A stretch of 64,000 nt of DNA, from positions 61,815 to 125,814 of the forward strand of contig PBYV01000068.1 in NCBI GenBank assembly GCA_002729765.1, given 5' to 3'. The notes under the pieces are model-generated. The model worked only from the letters and a program-made list of their open reading frames with translations. It ran no database searches and was not told where the DNA came from. Positions 1 to 8,974 of the stretch are shown one piece after another (position 1 is the stretch's first letter; each line of letters starts with the position of its first letter). The position numbers and the translations under genes were made by a program. This DNA is from Acidimicrobiaceae bacterium. Lineage in GTDB: Bacteria; Actinomycetota; Acidimicrobiia; Acidimicrobiales; MedAcidi-G1.

Positions 1-2
1 AT

Positions 3-1466
3 ACAACTGTTTCAGGTCCTATTACTCACACTCCGGACTCGGGGTATCTTATGGGTCCCGCTCCTGGACTCAAAAATTACTGGGTTTGCGCAGGTGCGTC
101 TATCGGAGTCACTCAAGGCCCAGGTGCCGGCAAATATTTAGCCCAATGGATGGTTCATGGCCAAACAGAAATAAATGTTGCTGAAATGGACCCTAGAAGA
201 TTTGGTCCGCATACATACCCAAAGGGCGGCTACACGAGTGCTAAAGCTATTGACGAGTTCCACGAAATGTACCAAGTTCGACCTCCAGGTGAACAACGTT
301 TTGCTGGTAGACCTATCAAAACAACTCCTGTGTATGAAAAATTTGACAATCTAAATGCTCAGTGGATGGAAATTTTTGGATGGGAAAGACCCCAGTATTT
401 TGGCATCCCTGAAGATCACTCGTTCAGACGCTCAAATGCTTTCAAGATTGTAGGTCAAGAGTGTCGAAATGTTCGTGAAAATGTTGGTATTGCAGATCTA
501 ACCGCTTTTACAAAAATTGAAGTGACAGGGAAAGACGCTTCAAGTTTGTTGGATCGACTATCAGCTAACAAGCTTCCTTCTAACGTTGGTGGAATACGTT
601 TAACCCACATGCTTACTCCTCTTGGTGGAATCGAGTGTGAAATGACGATTACCCAGTTAGACCCCGAAAGGTTTTATTTGAATAGTTCGATTATGGGAGA
701 ACTTCATGATTTGGACTGGCTTAAACAACATGTTGGTGAAGATGAAGAGGTTTCAGTTCGTGATGTTACCGACGATATGGCAATTCTTGCCATTAGCGGA
801 CCATCAGCCCGTGATCTACTTCAACCGCTAACAGCAGTAGATCTTTCTAATGATTCTTTTCCTTGGTTGACAGGTCAAGAAATTGAAATTGCTGATGTTT
901 CTTGTGTAGCTCTGAGAGTCAGTTACGTCGGTGAACTTGGCTGGGAGTTGCATCATCCAATTGATCAAATGATCAACCTTTACACTGCTTTAATTGATTC
1001 TGGTGCTACATACAATTTGAGCCATTACGGATCTTATGCGATGAATTCAATGAGGATAGAAAAGGCTTATAAAGCCTGGGGTTCCGAGTTAACTACTGAG
1101 ATCACCCCTATTGAAGCACGCTTGGAAAGATTCATTGACCTTTCGCGCAATTTCCTCGGTTCTGATGTTGTGAATAAAAGAAAATCAGAAAAACTCGACA
1201 TGGTGCTTGTTTATTGTGAAGTTGAAACAAATGACACTGATTGTCGCGGAAATGAACCAATTTACGTTGGTGATGATCTAGTTGGTTTGACCACTAGCGG
1301 CACATGGAGTCATACCGCAGATAAAAGTATCGCTTTTGCCTATGTGTCGCCGGAGTTGGAGTCGCCTGGATCTGTTTTTGAAATTGAAATCATGAATAAA
1401 AGATGCCGTGCTACCGTCCTAAAAGATGCTGTAGTTGATCCACTGAATGAGAAAATAAGAAAATAG
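3..1466 (+). CDS. Dimethylglycine dehydrogenase/sarcosine dehydrogenase-like protein, C-terminal part (end of FAD domain plus GcvT/aminomethyltransferase folate-binding domain); 5' truncated by window edge
   Basis: Frame is open upstream of the listed ATG (TTVSGPITHTPDSGYLMGPAPGLKNYWVCAGASIG), matching DMGDH-type FAD domain end; GcvT-like C-terminal region (YVGELGWELH). Confidence 0.85.
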   Translation, partial: TTVSGPITHTPDSGYLMGPAPGLKNYWVCAGASIGVTQGPGAGKYLAQWMVHGQTEINVAEMDPRRFGPHTYPKGGYTSAKAIDEFHEMYQVRPPGEQRFAGRPIKTTPVYEKFDNLNAQWMEIFGWERPQYFGIPEDHSFRRSNAFKIVGQECRNVRENVGIADLTAFTKIEVTGKDASSLLDRLSANKLPSNVGGIRLTHMLTPLGGIECEMTITQLDPERFYLNSSIMGELHDLDWLKQHVGEDEEVSVRDVTDDMAILAISGPSARDLLQPLTAVDLSNDSFPWLTGQEIEIADVSCVALRVSYVGELGWELHHPIDQMINLYTALIDSGATYNLSHYGSYAMNSMRIEKAYKAWGSELTTEITPIEARLERFIDLSRNFLGSDVVNKRKSEKLDMVLVYCEVETNDTDCRGNEPIYVGDDLVGLTTSGTWSHTADKSIAFAYVSPELESPGSVFEIEIMNKRCRATVLKDAVVDPLNEKIRK

Positions 1467-3020
1467 ATGAACGAAGAATCTACTGCAAAAAGATCTGGTG
1501 GGCGTAGTGCTCGAATAGCTAAGCGCTCAGCGCCACCACCACCGGAATCTAGGGCTGTTAAACCGGGTATGCCTGGTGGCTCATTTCAGCCACTAAGTGT
1601 CTCGCAGATGGAGAAGATTTTTGATTCCGCTCTTGAACTACTTGAAGAAGTGGGGATGGCACAAGCAATTCCTGAATTCATTGATCTAGTTACTTCTAAT
1701 GGAGGGACCTTCACTTCTGAAGAACGTCTTTTGTTTCCGAAAGAGCTAGTTCGTTCGATGATAGATGCAGCAGCTAAAGAATTCACGCTTTTCGGTTTTG
1801 ATGAAAAACACAATCTTGAAATAGGGGGTGATCGAGTTCATTTTTCCACTGGCGGTGCTGCTGTTCTTATACTCGATCATGAAACATCTACTTTCAGAGA
1901 CAGTCAACTCAAGGATATTTTTAACATTGGCAGGATAATTGACAAATCCGACAACATTCACATGTACGTCAGAACCGTCGTGGCACGTGATATGGAGTCT
2001 TCTAAAGATTTAGATTTTAATACTGCGTATGCTGCGATGAGTAGCACTACCAAGCCAATTGGCACATCTTTTTTTCACCCTGACCATGTTCACGACATGT
2101 CCAAAATGTTCAATATTGCCCTCACAGGAAATCCTGATTCTGATGAATTTCGGAAACGTCCTTTTTGTATAGCCAACAATACGTTCGTTGTTCCGCCGTT
2201 GAGATTTGCTGAAGAGTCAACTCTTTGTATGGCAGAACAGGTTCGTGTTGGAATGCCGATAAATTTACTTTCAGCCGGACAGGCTGGTGCTACTTCCCCA
2301 GCGACACTTGCAGGCTCATTGACACAAGCACTTGCAGAATGCCTTGCAGCTTTAACTTGCGTGAATTTAATGTCTCCTGGACACCCATGCACTATGGGCA
2401 TGTGGCCCTTTGTCTCTGATTTACGAACAGGAGCGATGTCAGGAGGTTCAGGTGAGGAGGCAATACTTAATGCTGCAGCAGCTCAACTTGTTAATTGGAT
2501 TGGTCTTCCTTCCGGTGTTGCCGCCGGAATGGCAGATTCAAAATTGCCTGACAACCAGGCAGGTCATGAAAAAGGAACCACGGTAACGCTTGCCGCCCAG
2601 GCAGGAGCGAACATCGTCTTTGAATCAGCTGGGATGCTAGCCTCTTTGCTGTCTTGTTCGTTAGAAGCATTGGTAATTGATAACGACATGCTTGGTTCAA
2701 TAGCCCGAACAGTACGCGGTATTGAAGTTGACGACGAGTCTGTTGCAATTGAGGTCATAAAAGACGTCATCAATGGACCTGGACATTTTTTAGGCCACAC
2801 TCAGACTCTCGATGTGATGCAAACCGAGTACGTTTACCCTCTGGTCGGTGATCGTTTAAGCCCTGATGACTGGAAGAATGCGGGTGCTTTAGATGTTCGT
2901 CAACGTGCTAACAAAGTAGTTAAAGAAATACTAGGAGGACCGCTACCAACGCATATTCCTCCCGATTCAGACTCGCTTATACGGGAAATGTTCCCCATAC
3001 ATCTGCCTTCTGGGAACTAG
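1467..3020 (+). CDS. MttB-family trimethylamine/glycine betaine methyltransferase (non-pyrrolysine type)
   Basis: 517 aa MttB-like sequence; no internal amber codon; starts directly after the DMGDH-like stop. Confidence 0.85.
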   Translation: MNEESTAKRSGGRSARIAKRSAPPPPESRAVKPGMPGGSFQPLSVSQMEKIFDSALELLEEVGMAQAIPEFIDLVTSNGGTFTSEERLLFPKELVRSMIDAAAKEFTLFGFDEKHNLEIGGDRVHFSTGGAAVLILDHETSTFRDSQLKDIFNIGRIIDKSDNIHMYVRTVVARDMESSKDLDFNTAYAAMSSTTKPIGTSFFHPDHVHDMSKMFNIALTGNPDSDEFRKRPFCIANNTFVVPPLRFAEESTLCMAEQVRVGMPINLLSAGQAGATSPATLAGSLTQALAECLAALTCVNLMSPGHPCTMGMWPFVSDLRTGAMSGGSGEEAILNAAAAQLVNWIGLPSGVAAGMADSKLPDNQAGHEKGTTVTLAAQAGANIVFESAGMLASLLSCSLEALVIDNDMLGSIARTVRGIEVDDESVAIEVIKDVINGPGHFLGHTQTLDVMQTEYVYPLVGDRLSPDDWKNAGALDVRQRANKVVKEILGGPLPTHIPPDSDSLIREMFPIHLPSGN

Positions 3021-4153
3021 TTCAAAGACAGAGAAAGCGCTTCTGCCGGATCCATATAATCCAAATTGTGAGCTTCTGCTACTGCTGGTTCACAAATTTT
3101 TCCAGCGTGAATATTTAGACCATTCAAAAAATTTGGATTTGAAACTAACGACTCTTTAACACCCTCACTCGCCAAAGTAAGAACGTAAGGAAGAATTGTA
3201 TTCGTAAGAGAAATTGTTGCTGTTCTAGGCACCGCACCAGGCATATTTGCGACACAATAATGAACCACTTCATCGATTACGAAAGTTGGATCTGAATGAG
3301 TTGTTGGATGCGCTGTCTCCACGCATCCACCTTGGTCTATTGCCACGTCGACAATCACAGACCCTGACTTCATTTCGGAAACCATTTCTTTGTTTACCAA
3401 TTTTGGTGCTTTGGCACCTGGCAACAGAACTGCTCCGATTGTCAGATCAGCCTTCAAAACCTCTGATACAAGATCATTTTCATTTGAAAAAACAGTTTTT
3501 ACTTTTCCGGAATATTTTTCATCAATAGAATCAAGAGTTTTTTGATCTCTATCTAGAACAATTACTTCTGCACCCATTCCGACTGCAATTTCAACAGCAT
3601 TACTTCCAACCACTCCACAACCAATTACGACTACTCTTCCTGGTTCTGCTCCAGGTGCACCTGCGAGTAAAACACCGGCGCCTCCTTGCCTTGCCTCTAA
3701 ACAGTGCGCTCCAGCTTGTATTGACATCCTTCCGGCGATTGCTGACATAGGCGTTAAAAGAGGTAGAGAGCCTTGGTCATCCGTAACTGTTTCGAACGCT
3801 ATACAAGTCGAATTCGATGATATTAGATCTTCTGTCTGCTTCTTGTCCGCTGCTAAATGAAGGTAGGTGAATAGCGTATGTTCCGGTGTCAACAAATTAC
3901 GCTCATCTTCTTGTGGTTCTTTGACTTTCACAATGATTTTGGACTCTTTAAAGACATCTTCTGCCGTTTCAACGATTTTGGCTCCGGCTTTTTCATATTG
4001 GTTATTGTCAAAGCCTGCTCCTTCTCCAGCACCGGATTGCACAACAACTTGACTTCCGTTGCTTGTAATCTCTCCAACCGCCATTGGAGTCAACGAGACA
4101 CGCCTTTCATCGGTTTTTATCTCTGTAGGGATGCCGATTACTGTGCTTGACAT
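3017..4153 (-). CDS. ald: Alanine dehydrogenase
   Basis: MSSTVIGIPTEIKTDERRVSLTP N-terminus; AlaDH/PNT Rossmann domain VVVIGCGVVGSNAVEIAVGMGAEV. Confidence 0.93.
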   Translation of the reverse strand: MSSTVIGIPTEIKTDERRVSLTPMAVGEITSNGSQVVVQSGAGEGAGFDNNQYEKAGAKIVETAEDVFKESKIIVKVKEPQEDERNLLTPEHTLFTYLHLAADKKQTEDLISSNSTCIAFETVTDDQGSLPLLTPMSAIAGRMSIQAGAHCLEARQGGAGVLLAGAPGAEPGRVVVIGCGVVGSNAVEIAVGMGAEVIVLDRDQKTLDSIDEKYSGKVKTVFSNENDLVSEVLKADLTIGAVLLPGAKAPKLVNKEMVSEMKSGSVIVDVAIDQGGCVETAHPTTHSDPTFVIDEVVHYCVANMPGAVPRTATISLTNTILPYVLTLASEGVKESLVSNPNFLNGLNIHAGKICEPAVAEAHNLDYMDPAEALSLSLN

Positions 4154-4246
4154 GGCTTAATTACCTCTCAATCAAAGTCCAAGTAAATATTCTCACAGGG
4201 AAATTTTGAAAAACAAAATTGTTACGAATAAAAATTTAGGAGTGTC

Positions 4247-4720
4247 ATGATCAACGGAATTCACCATGTTGCCATATCAACACCTGATCTAGACAGGCTG
4301 GTTGATTTCTACAGAGACGTCCTTGGTTTCGAAATTGTGTATGAAACTTCATGGGACAAGAGAGAGGTAATTGACCAAATTGTCGGTCTAAAAGACTCTG
4401 CAGCACGTTCTGTGATGCTTAGAGCTCATAACACTCATATAGAAATTTTCGAATACTCTGCCCCGGAACCTGCTCGGGGAGATCCAAATCGACCTGTTTG
4501 TGACCACGGTTACACTCATCTGTGTTTTGACGTGGTTGATATAGACGCCGAGTATCAAAGGCTTTTAAATGCGGGAATCAAATTTCATACCCCTCCTCCT
4601 AAAAGTGACCAACTGGGAGGCGGAAAAATCAGGGCTACATATGGACGTGATCCTGATGGGAATGTTATTGAACTTCAAGAAGTACTCGATCCGAATAGTC
4701 CAATTAGATTAAAGAACTGA
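4247..4720 (+). CDS. VOC/glyoxalase-family protein
   Basis: INGIHHVAISTPDLDRLVDFYRDVLGFEIVYE ... ATYGRDPDGNVIELQEV. Confidence 0.85.
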   Translation: MINGIHHVAISTPDLDRLVDFYRDVLGFEIVYETSWDKREVIDQIVGLKDSAARSVMLRAHNTHIEIFEYSAPEPARGDPNRPVCDHGYTHLCFDVVDIDAEYQRLLNAGIKFHTPPPKSDQLGGGKIRATYGRDPDGNVIELQEVLDPNSPIRLKN

Positions 4721-4727
4721 GGAAATA

Positions 4728-5231
4728 ATGAATGATTTTAAAGACGCAGAAAAACAAATAGTGGACTGTCTTCTTTCCTACACCCGCGGGATAGACAGAC
4801 TAGACCCTGATGCAATTCTCGCCGCTTTCCACCCTGGGGCTTTATTAGAGGGGTATCAGGTTGACGCATTAGTGCCGATTGAAGATTTTGCTCTTCCTGT
4901 TATTGAAAGATTAAGAAAAAGATACTCCTCGACTCAACATCGCCTGTCGAACACAAAAATAGATTTCAATGACGACGGAGCAATCGCCGAGTCTTACATT
5001 CTTGCCTACCATGTTCAACCAGCGGATGAAGACAGTCCTGAGAGGTTGTGGACTTTCAGTGGGAGGTACATTGACTATTTCGAGGACCGAGATGGGCACT
5101 GGCGTATCGCGAAACGTTTTCTAAGGGCTGATTGGACGAGAATCGAAACAATTGACGAAAAAATGCCTAATAAGTTTATTGCAGGGTCACGAGATGAAAG
5201 TGACCCTATTTACGGTCGAATTGCCAACTAA
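4728..5231 (+). CDS. SnoaL-like / NTF2-fold protein
   Basis: Sequence resembles SnoaL-like proteins (YTRGIDRLDPDAILAAFHPGALLEGY ... GRYIDYFEDRDGHWRIAKRF). Confidence 0.75.
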   Translation: MNDFKDAEKQIVDCLLSYTRGIDRLDPDAILAAFHPGALLEGYQVDALVPIEDFALPVIERLRKRYSSTQHRLSNTKIDFNDDGAIAESYILAYHVQPADEDSPERLWTFSGRYIDYFEDRDGHWRIAKRFLRADWTRIETIDEKMPNKFIAGSRDESDPIYGRIAN

Positions 5232-5337
5232 TTGAGCTTAGGGTCGGTTTTGTTGCCGTCCAAGAGAGAACTGATCTAATGGTTCGCTGAACAGGAAGTG
5301 GCTGACGCCCAACAGACATCCAATTTACATCAGCGCT

Positions 5338-5355
5338 AATCACTCGAGAGTGATT
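5338..5355. repeat. Inverted repeat AATCACT-CGAG-AGTGATT upstream of FAD oxidoreductase gene
   Basis: Perfect 7-bp arms, 4-nt loop, read directly. Confidence 0.7.
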
Positions 5356-5421
5356 GACTACGTCGGATTTATCATACATTATATCCGTAATGCGAAATCT
5401 CAAGAAACCTGAGGAGTACTC

Positions 5422-6732
5422 ATGACCACGACTCGATTCGACGCCATCATCATCGGTTCGGGGGTGATCGGTTGTGCCACAGCACATGAACTAGCGCGTC
5501 GCGGGTGGAAGACACTCAACGTCGACAAAGCTTCTACGGCCGGTGCCGGTTCCACTATCAATTCATGTGCCATCGTACGGTTCAGCTATTCAACCACTGA
5601 GGGCGTAACACTGGCGTGGGAGGGAGCCCAGTACTGGAATGATTGGGAGAACTACATAAGAGCCGACGACGAGCTCGGTCTCATCGAGTATCACCAATGC
5701 GGTCAGCTACTCATTCGCACCGACGACGATCGCCACGTAGAACGGGTCGCAACACTATGGGCCGACATCGGAATTCCATTCGAGACGTGGTCGGTCGACG
5801 ACGTGAAGACTCGACTTCCTATTCTCGACACGGGACTATTCGGACCCCCGAAACGACCTGACGACAAACACTTCTGGGATGATCCGCACGGTTCGATCAC
5901 CGGGGCATACTTCTCAGCGGAGGCGGGCTATGTGAGCGACCCCCAGTTATCGTGTCACAACCTCCAACGTGGAGCGGAGGCGAACGGTGCCGAGTTCTGG
6001 TTCGACGCCGAAGTAGTGTCAGTCAATCGTGAAAACGATCGAGTAAGCGGAGTGACGCTCAACGATGGTCGCTCGGTCGAGTCACCGGTCGTGATCAACG
6101 TTGCCGGTCCACATTCCTATATCATCAACCAGATAGCCGGCGTTTACAACTCGATGAACATCAAGACCAAGGCGCTACGTCACGAGGTTCACCACGTTCC
6201 CGCCCCCGAAGGTTTCGACTTCATGAACAAAGGAGTCGTAGCTGCTGACAACGACAGTGGTATCTATTTCAGACCTGAAGTCGGAAACCACATACTCATC
6301 GGCAGTGGCGACCCCGACTGTGATCCCCGCGAATTTGTCGACCCTGACAACTACGATACGTCGCTAAGCCAGTCACAATGGGAAGCGCAGGTTCTCAGGG
6401 CGAATCGGCGAATCCCCAGCCTCGGGGTGCCTCACCAAAAGAAGGGAATCGTCGACCTCTACGACGTGAGCGACGACTGGCTACCGATCTACGACCGTAC
6501 CGACCTCGACGGGTTCTATGTCGCGATCGGCACAAGCGGCAACCAATACAAGAATGCCGGTGTGGCCGGACACATGATGGCCGAGCTGGTCATAGCGGTC
6601 GAAGCAGGTCACGACCACGACCACGATCCTCTCGTGGTCACCGGTGCCTACACCGGATGCGACCTTAACATCGGCTTCTTCTCGAGGAACAGGGAGATCA
6701 ACCCCGACTCATCAATGACTGTGCACGGCTGA
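5422..6732 (+). CDS. FAD-dependent oxidoreductase (DAO family, sarcosine oxidase beta/DMGDH-like)
   Basis: GSGVIGCATAHELARRGWKTLNVDK dinucleotide-binding motif; RBS GGAG upstream; GC content visibly higher than neighbours. Confidence 0.85.
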   Translation: MTTTRFDAIIIGSGVIGCATAHELARRGWKTLNVDKASTAGAGSTINSCAIVRFSYSTTEGVTLAWEGAQYWNDWENYIRADDELGLIEYHQCGQLLIRTDDDRHVERVATLWADIGIPFETWSVDDVKTRLPILDTGLFGPPKRPDDKHFWDDPHGSITGAYFSAEAGYVSDPQLSCHNLQRGAEANGAEFWFDAEVVSVNRENDRVSGVTLNDGRSVESPVVINVAGPHSYIINQIAGVYNSMNIKTKALRHEVHHVPAPEGFDFMNKGVVAADNDSGIYFRPEVGNHILIGSGDPDCDPREFVDPDNYDTSLSQSQWEAQVLRANRRIPSLGVPHQKKGIVDLYDVSDDWLPIYDRTDLDGFYVAIGTSGNQYKNAGVAGHMMAELVIAVEAGHDHDHDPLVVTGAYTGCDLNIGFFSRNREINPDSSMTVHG

Positions 6733-6790
6733 TCTCAGACAGCAATTTTTTTGTAACAAATATCCGCTACAGTGTCTCGACCAGAAAACC

Positions 6791-6823
6791 AAAAAGTCCG
6801 AACCCTTGTGATTCCGGATCTTT
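6791..6823 (-). terminator. Candidate imperfect hairpin terminator downstream of tRNA-fMet (minus strand)
   Basis: Minus strand AAAG(A)TCCG(G)AA ... TTCGGACTTTTT: bulged stem followed by a T run. Confidence 0.35.
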
Positions 6824-6830
6824 AGATTAG

Positions 6831-6904
<74 letters not shown>

Positions 6905-6945
6905 TCGTTAGAGTATCGCAGGGTGACCGTTGAACCAACCAGAAC

Positions 6946-7692
6946 TTATCTTGCTGTATAACCAGCATCAACTGGAACTATAGATCCAGTCATGTAACTG
7001 GACCGTTCTGAAGCTAAAAATAGAACTACTTCAGCTATTTCTTCAGGTTCTGCCAGCCTTTTAATCGGAATTGTCCTGTTAGCTAAATCTTGGAGTTCAT
7101 CAACTGTCGGAGGTTTATCTCTACCAGATTTAATCATTGGTGTATTTACTTCCCCTGGCGCTACTGCATTCACTCTGATTCCATTTTCAGCATGCTCAAG
7201 CGCCAAGGCCTTTGTCAATTGATGCACTGCCCCTTTTGTTATGCAGTATGCGGCCACTCCTGATGCAGCGACGTCACCCCATATAGACCCAAAATTTACT
7301 ATGACCCCAGACTTCGCATTGGCCATATGTCGAAGAGCTGAACGACACATAAAGAAGACTCCGTCTACATTGACGGCCATAATTCTTTTCCAGTTGTCAT
7401 CATTTGTCTCTAAAGCATCTGCACGCAAAATAATTCCAGCAGCGTTTACCAATATGTCGATCTGACCTTGACTGTCGACAATGGAATTGATTGTTAGATC
7501 ACAAAATTCTGAATTTGAAACATCTCCTATGAAAACTTCCGAACCCGTCTCTTTAGCTATTCCCTCAGCTCCTTTTCTGTCAATATCGATCAAATTCACT
7601 TGCGCCCCAGCTGAAGCTAAAGCTCTCACAGTGGCAGCTCCCATTCCAGACGAACCCCCAGTTACAACTGCTACTTTCCCCGTGAAACTCAT
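6946..7692 (-). CDS. SDR-family oxidoreductase (FabG-like)
   Basis: VAVVTGGSSGMGAATVRAL; YCITKGAVHQLTKALALEHAENGIRVNAVAPG. Confidence 0.9.
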   Translation of the reverse strand: MSFTGKVAVVTGGSSGMGAATVRALASAGAQVNLIDIDRKGAEGIAKETGSEVFIGDVSNSEFCDLTINSIVDSQGQIDILVNAAGIILRADALETNDDNWKRIMAVNVDGVFFMCRSALRHMANAKSGVIVNFGSIWGDVAASGVAAYCITKGAVHQLTKALALEHAENGIRVNAVAPGEVNTPMIKSGRDKPPTVDELQDLANRTIPIKRLAEPEEIAEVVLFLASERSSYMTGSIVPVDAGYTAR

Positions 7693-8435
7693 TTTTGTGA
7701 CCTAGGAGTAAATTGCATTCCACCATAAGTTTGTTCTGTTGGTTGGAGCTCAATTCGATTAATATTGACATGTTGAGAAGCATTTAAGGCATACAAAACT
7801 GCTTGAGAAATATCTTCACTCGTTACTTCTTCTATTCCAGAATTCTTTTTGCTTTCAATTATCTCAGGGTCGTCTAAAGCAGCATCATAAAACTCTGTAC
7901 TCACTCGGCCAGGACAAATTTCGGTTACTCTAACACCTGTCCCTTGAAGTTCTAAACGTAAATCCATCGATAACACGTGCATAGCTCCTTTAGTTGCACC
8001 ATATAGTGACGAAGCCAAAGGGTATAGACCAGCCATCGAACCAATATTTATGACATGACCACTCTGGCGTTGAACCATGCCAGGTAAAACTGCTCTTGCT
8101 GCATAAATAGCTGCCTTTACATTCGTGTCGATTGTTTTTCCAATATCTTCAAAATGCGCGTCAACCAAATTCCCATAACCTCTCCCTACACCAGCGTTGT
8201 TGATCAAAACATCAGCTTCAAGCGTTTCCAATAAATCGACAAATGCTTCAGAGTCACAAACATCCATCGTGTGTACTATGCAATTTGTATTTTCCGCAAG
8301 CTTTTCTAAACGCTCTGCCCGACGCGCAATTGCATGAACAGTAAGCCCTGCTTTACTAAGGCTTCTAGCAACAGCTTCTCCTATGCCACTTGAAGCTCCT
8401 GTTACCACAACGTTTTCATAATCATCAATTGTCAT
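7689..8435 (-). CDS. SDR-family oxidoreductase (YdfG-like)
   Basis: VVVTGASSGIGEAVARSLS; SLYGATKGAMHVLSMDLRLELQGTGVRVTEICPG; 4-nt overlap with the next SDR. Confidence 0.9.
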   Translation of the reverse strand: MTIDDYENVVVTGASSGIGEAVARSLSKAGLTVHAIARRAERLEKLAENTNCIVHTMDVCDSEAFVDLLETLEADVLINNAGVGRGYGNLVDAHFEDIGKTIDTNVKAAIYAARAVLPGMVQRQSGHVINIGSMAGLYPLASSLYGATKGAMHVLSMDLRLELQGTGVRVTEICPGRVSTEFYDAALDDPEIIESKKNSGIEEVTSEDISQAVLYALNASQHVNINRIELQPTEQTYGGMQFTPRSQK

Positions 8436-8522
8436 TCCTAATTACCGTAGAGGTGAAAAAGCAATCCGACAAATAATGGGGCTCACAACCTTTTAATGTT
8501 TTCGACTTAACAAGAAACTTAT

Positions 8523-8966
8523 GTGTCTAGTAGGTACTACGATTTAACTGTGGGAAAAAAATCAAAAAGATTTAAAACTTCTTCTGAGAGTTCAAAATTT
8601 GAAATTCCAGATGATACAAGTCAAGTTTTACTTGATCTGGTGAACGGTATTCGCGATCTAGAGGAACGAGTTTCGTCACTGGAACAGAATTTCAATGTCC
8701 TCGGAACTACCACTTCTTCAGCAGATGAAGACGCGATACTTGAAACTCAACTTCACGTTGCTCGACTGTCAGCTGAACTTTCTCGTTTGACTGTCGAGCT
8801 AAGAGGTAAAATCTCTGTTCTTAGTACTGATGTTGAAATGGAATTCGAAGAAGAAAGAATGTCCCCATCTCTCGATGGCGACGAAGCTTTTAGTGACCTT
8901 GCATCAGACTCACCTGTGAGAAAACAAGATGACAAAAAAACTAGTGGTTGGCAGCCACTAAATTGA
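8523..8966 (+). CDS. Hypothetical protein with predicted coiled coil
   Basis: GTG start; heptad-like LVNGIRDLEERVSSLEQNFNVL. Confidence 0.6.
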   Translation: MSSRYYDLTVGKKSKRFKTSSESSKFEIPDDTSQVLLDLVNGIRDLEERVSSLEQNFNVLGTTTSSADEDAILETQLHVARLSAELSRLTVELRGKISVLSTDVEMEFEEERMSPSLDGDEAFSDLASDSPVRKQDDKKTSGWQPLN

Positions 8967-8974
8967 CTCCGCTA

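Noticed and set aside
1467-3020. Pyrrolysine-containing MttB
   Set aside because: The frame has no internal TAG codon, so it is a non-Pyl homolog.
5643-6668. Arg/Ser-rich ORFs overlapping the FAD oxidoreductase
   Set aside because: Typical alternative-frame ORFs in a high-GC gene.
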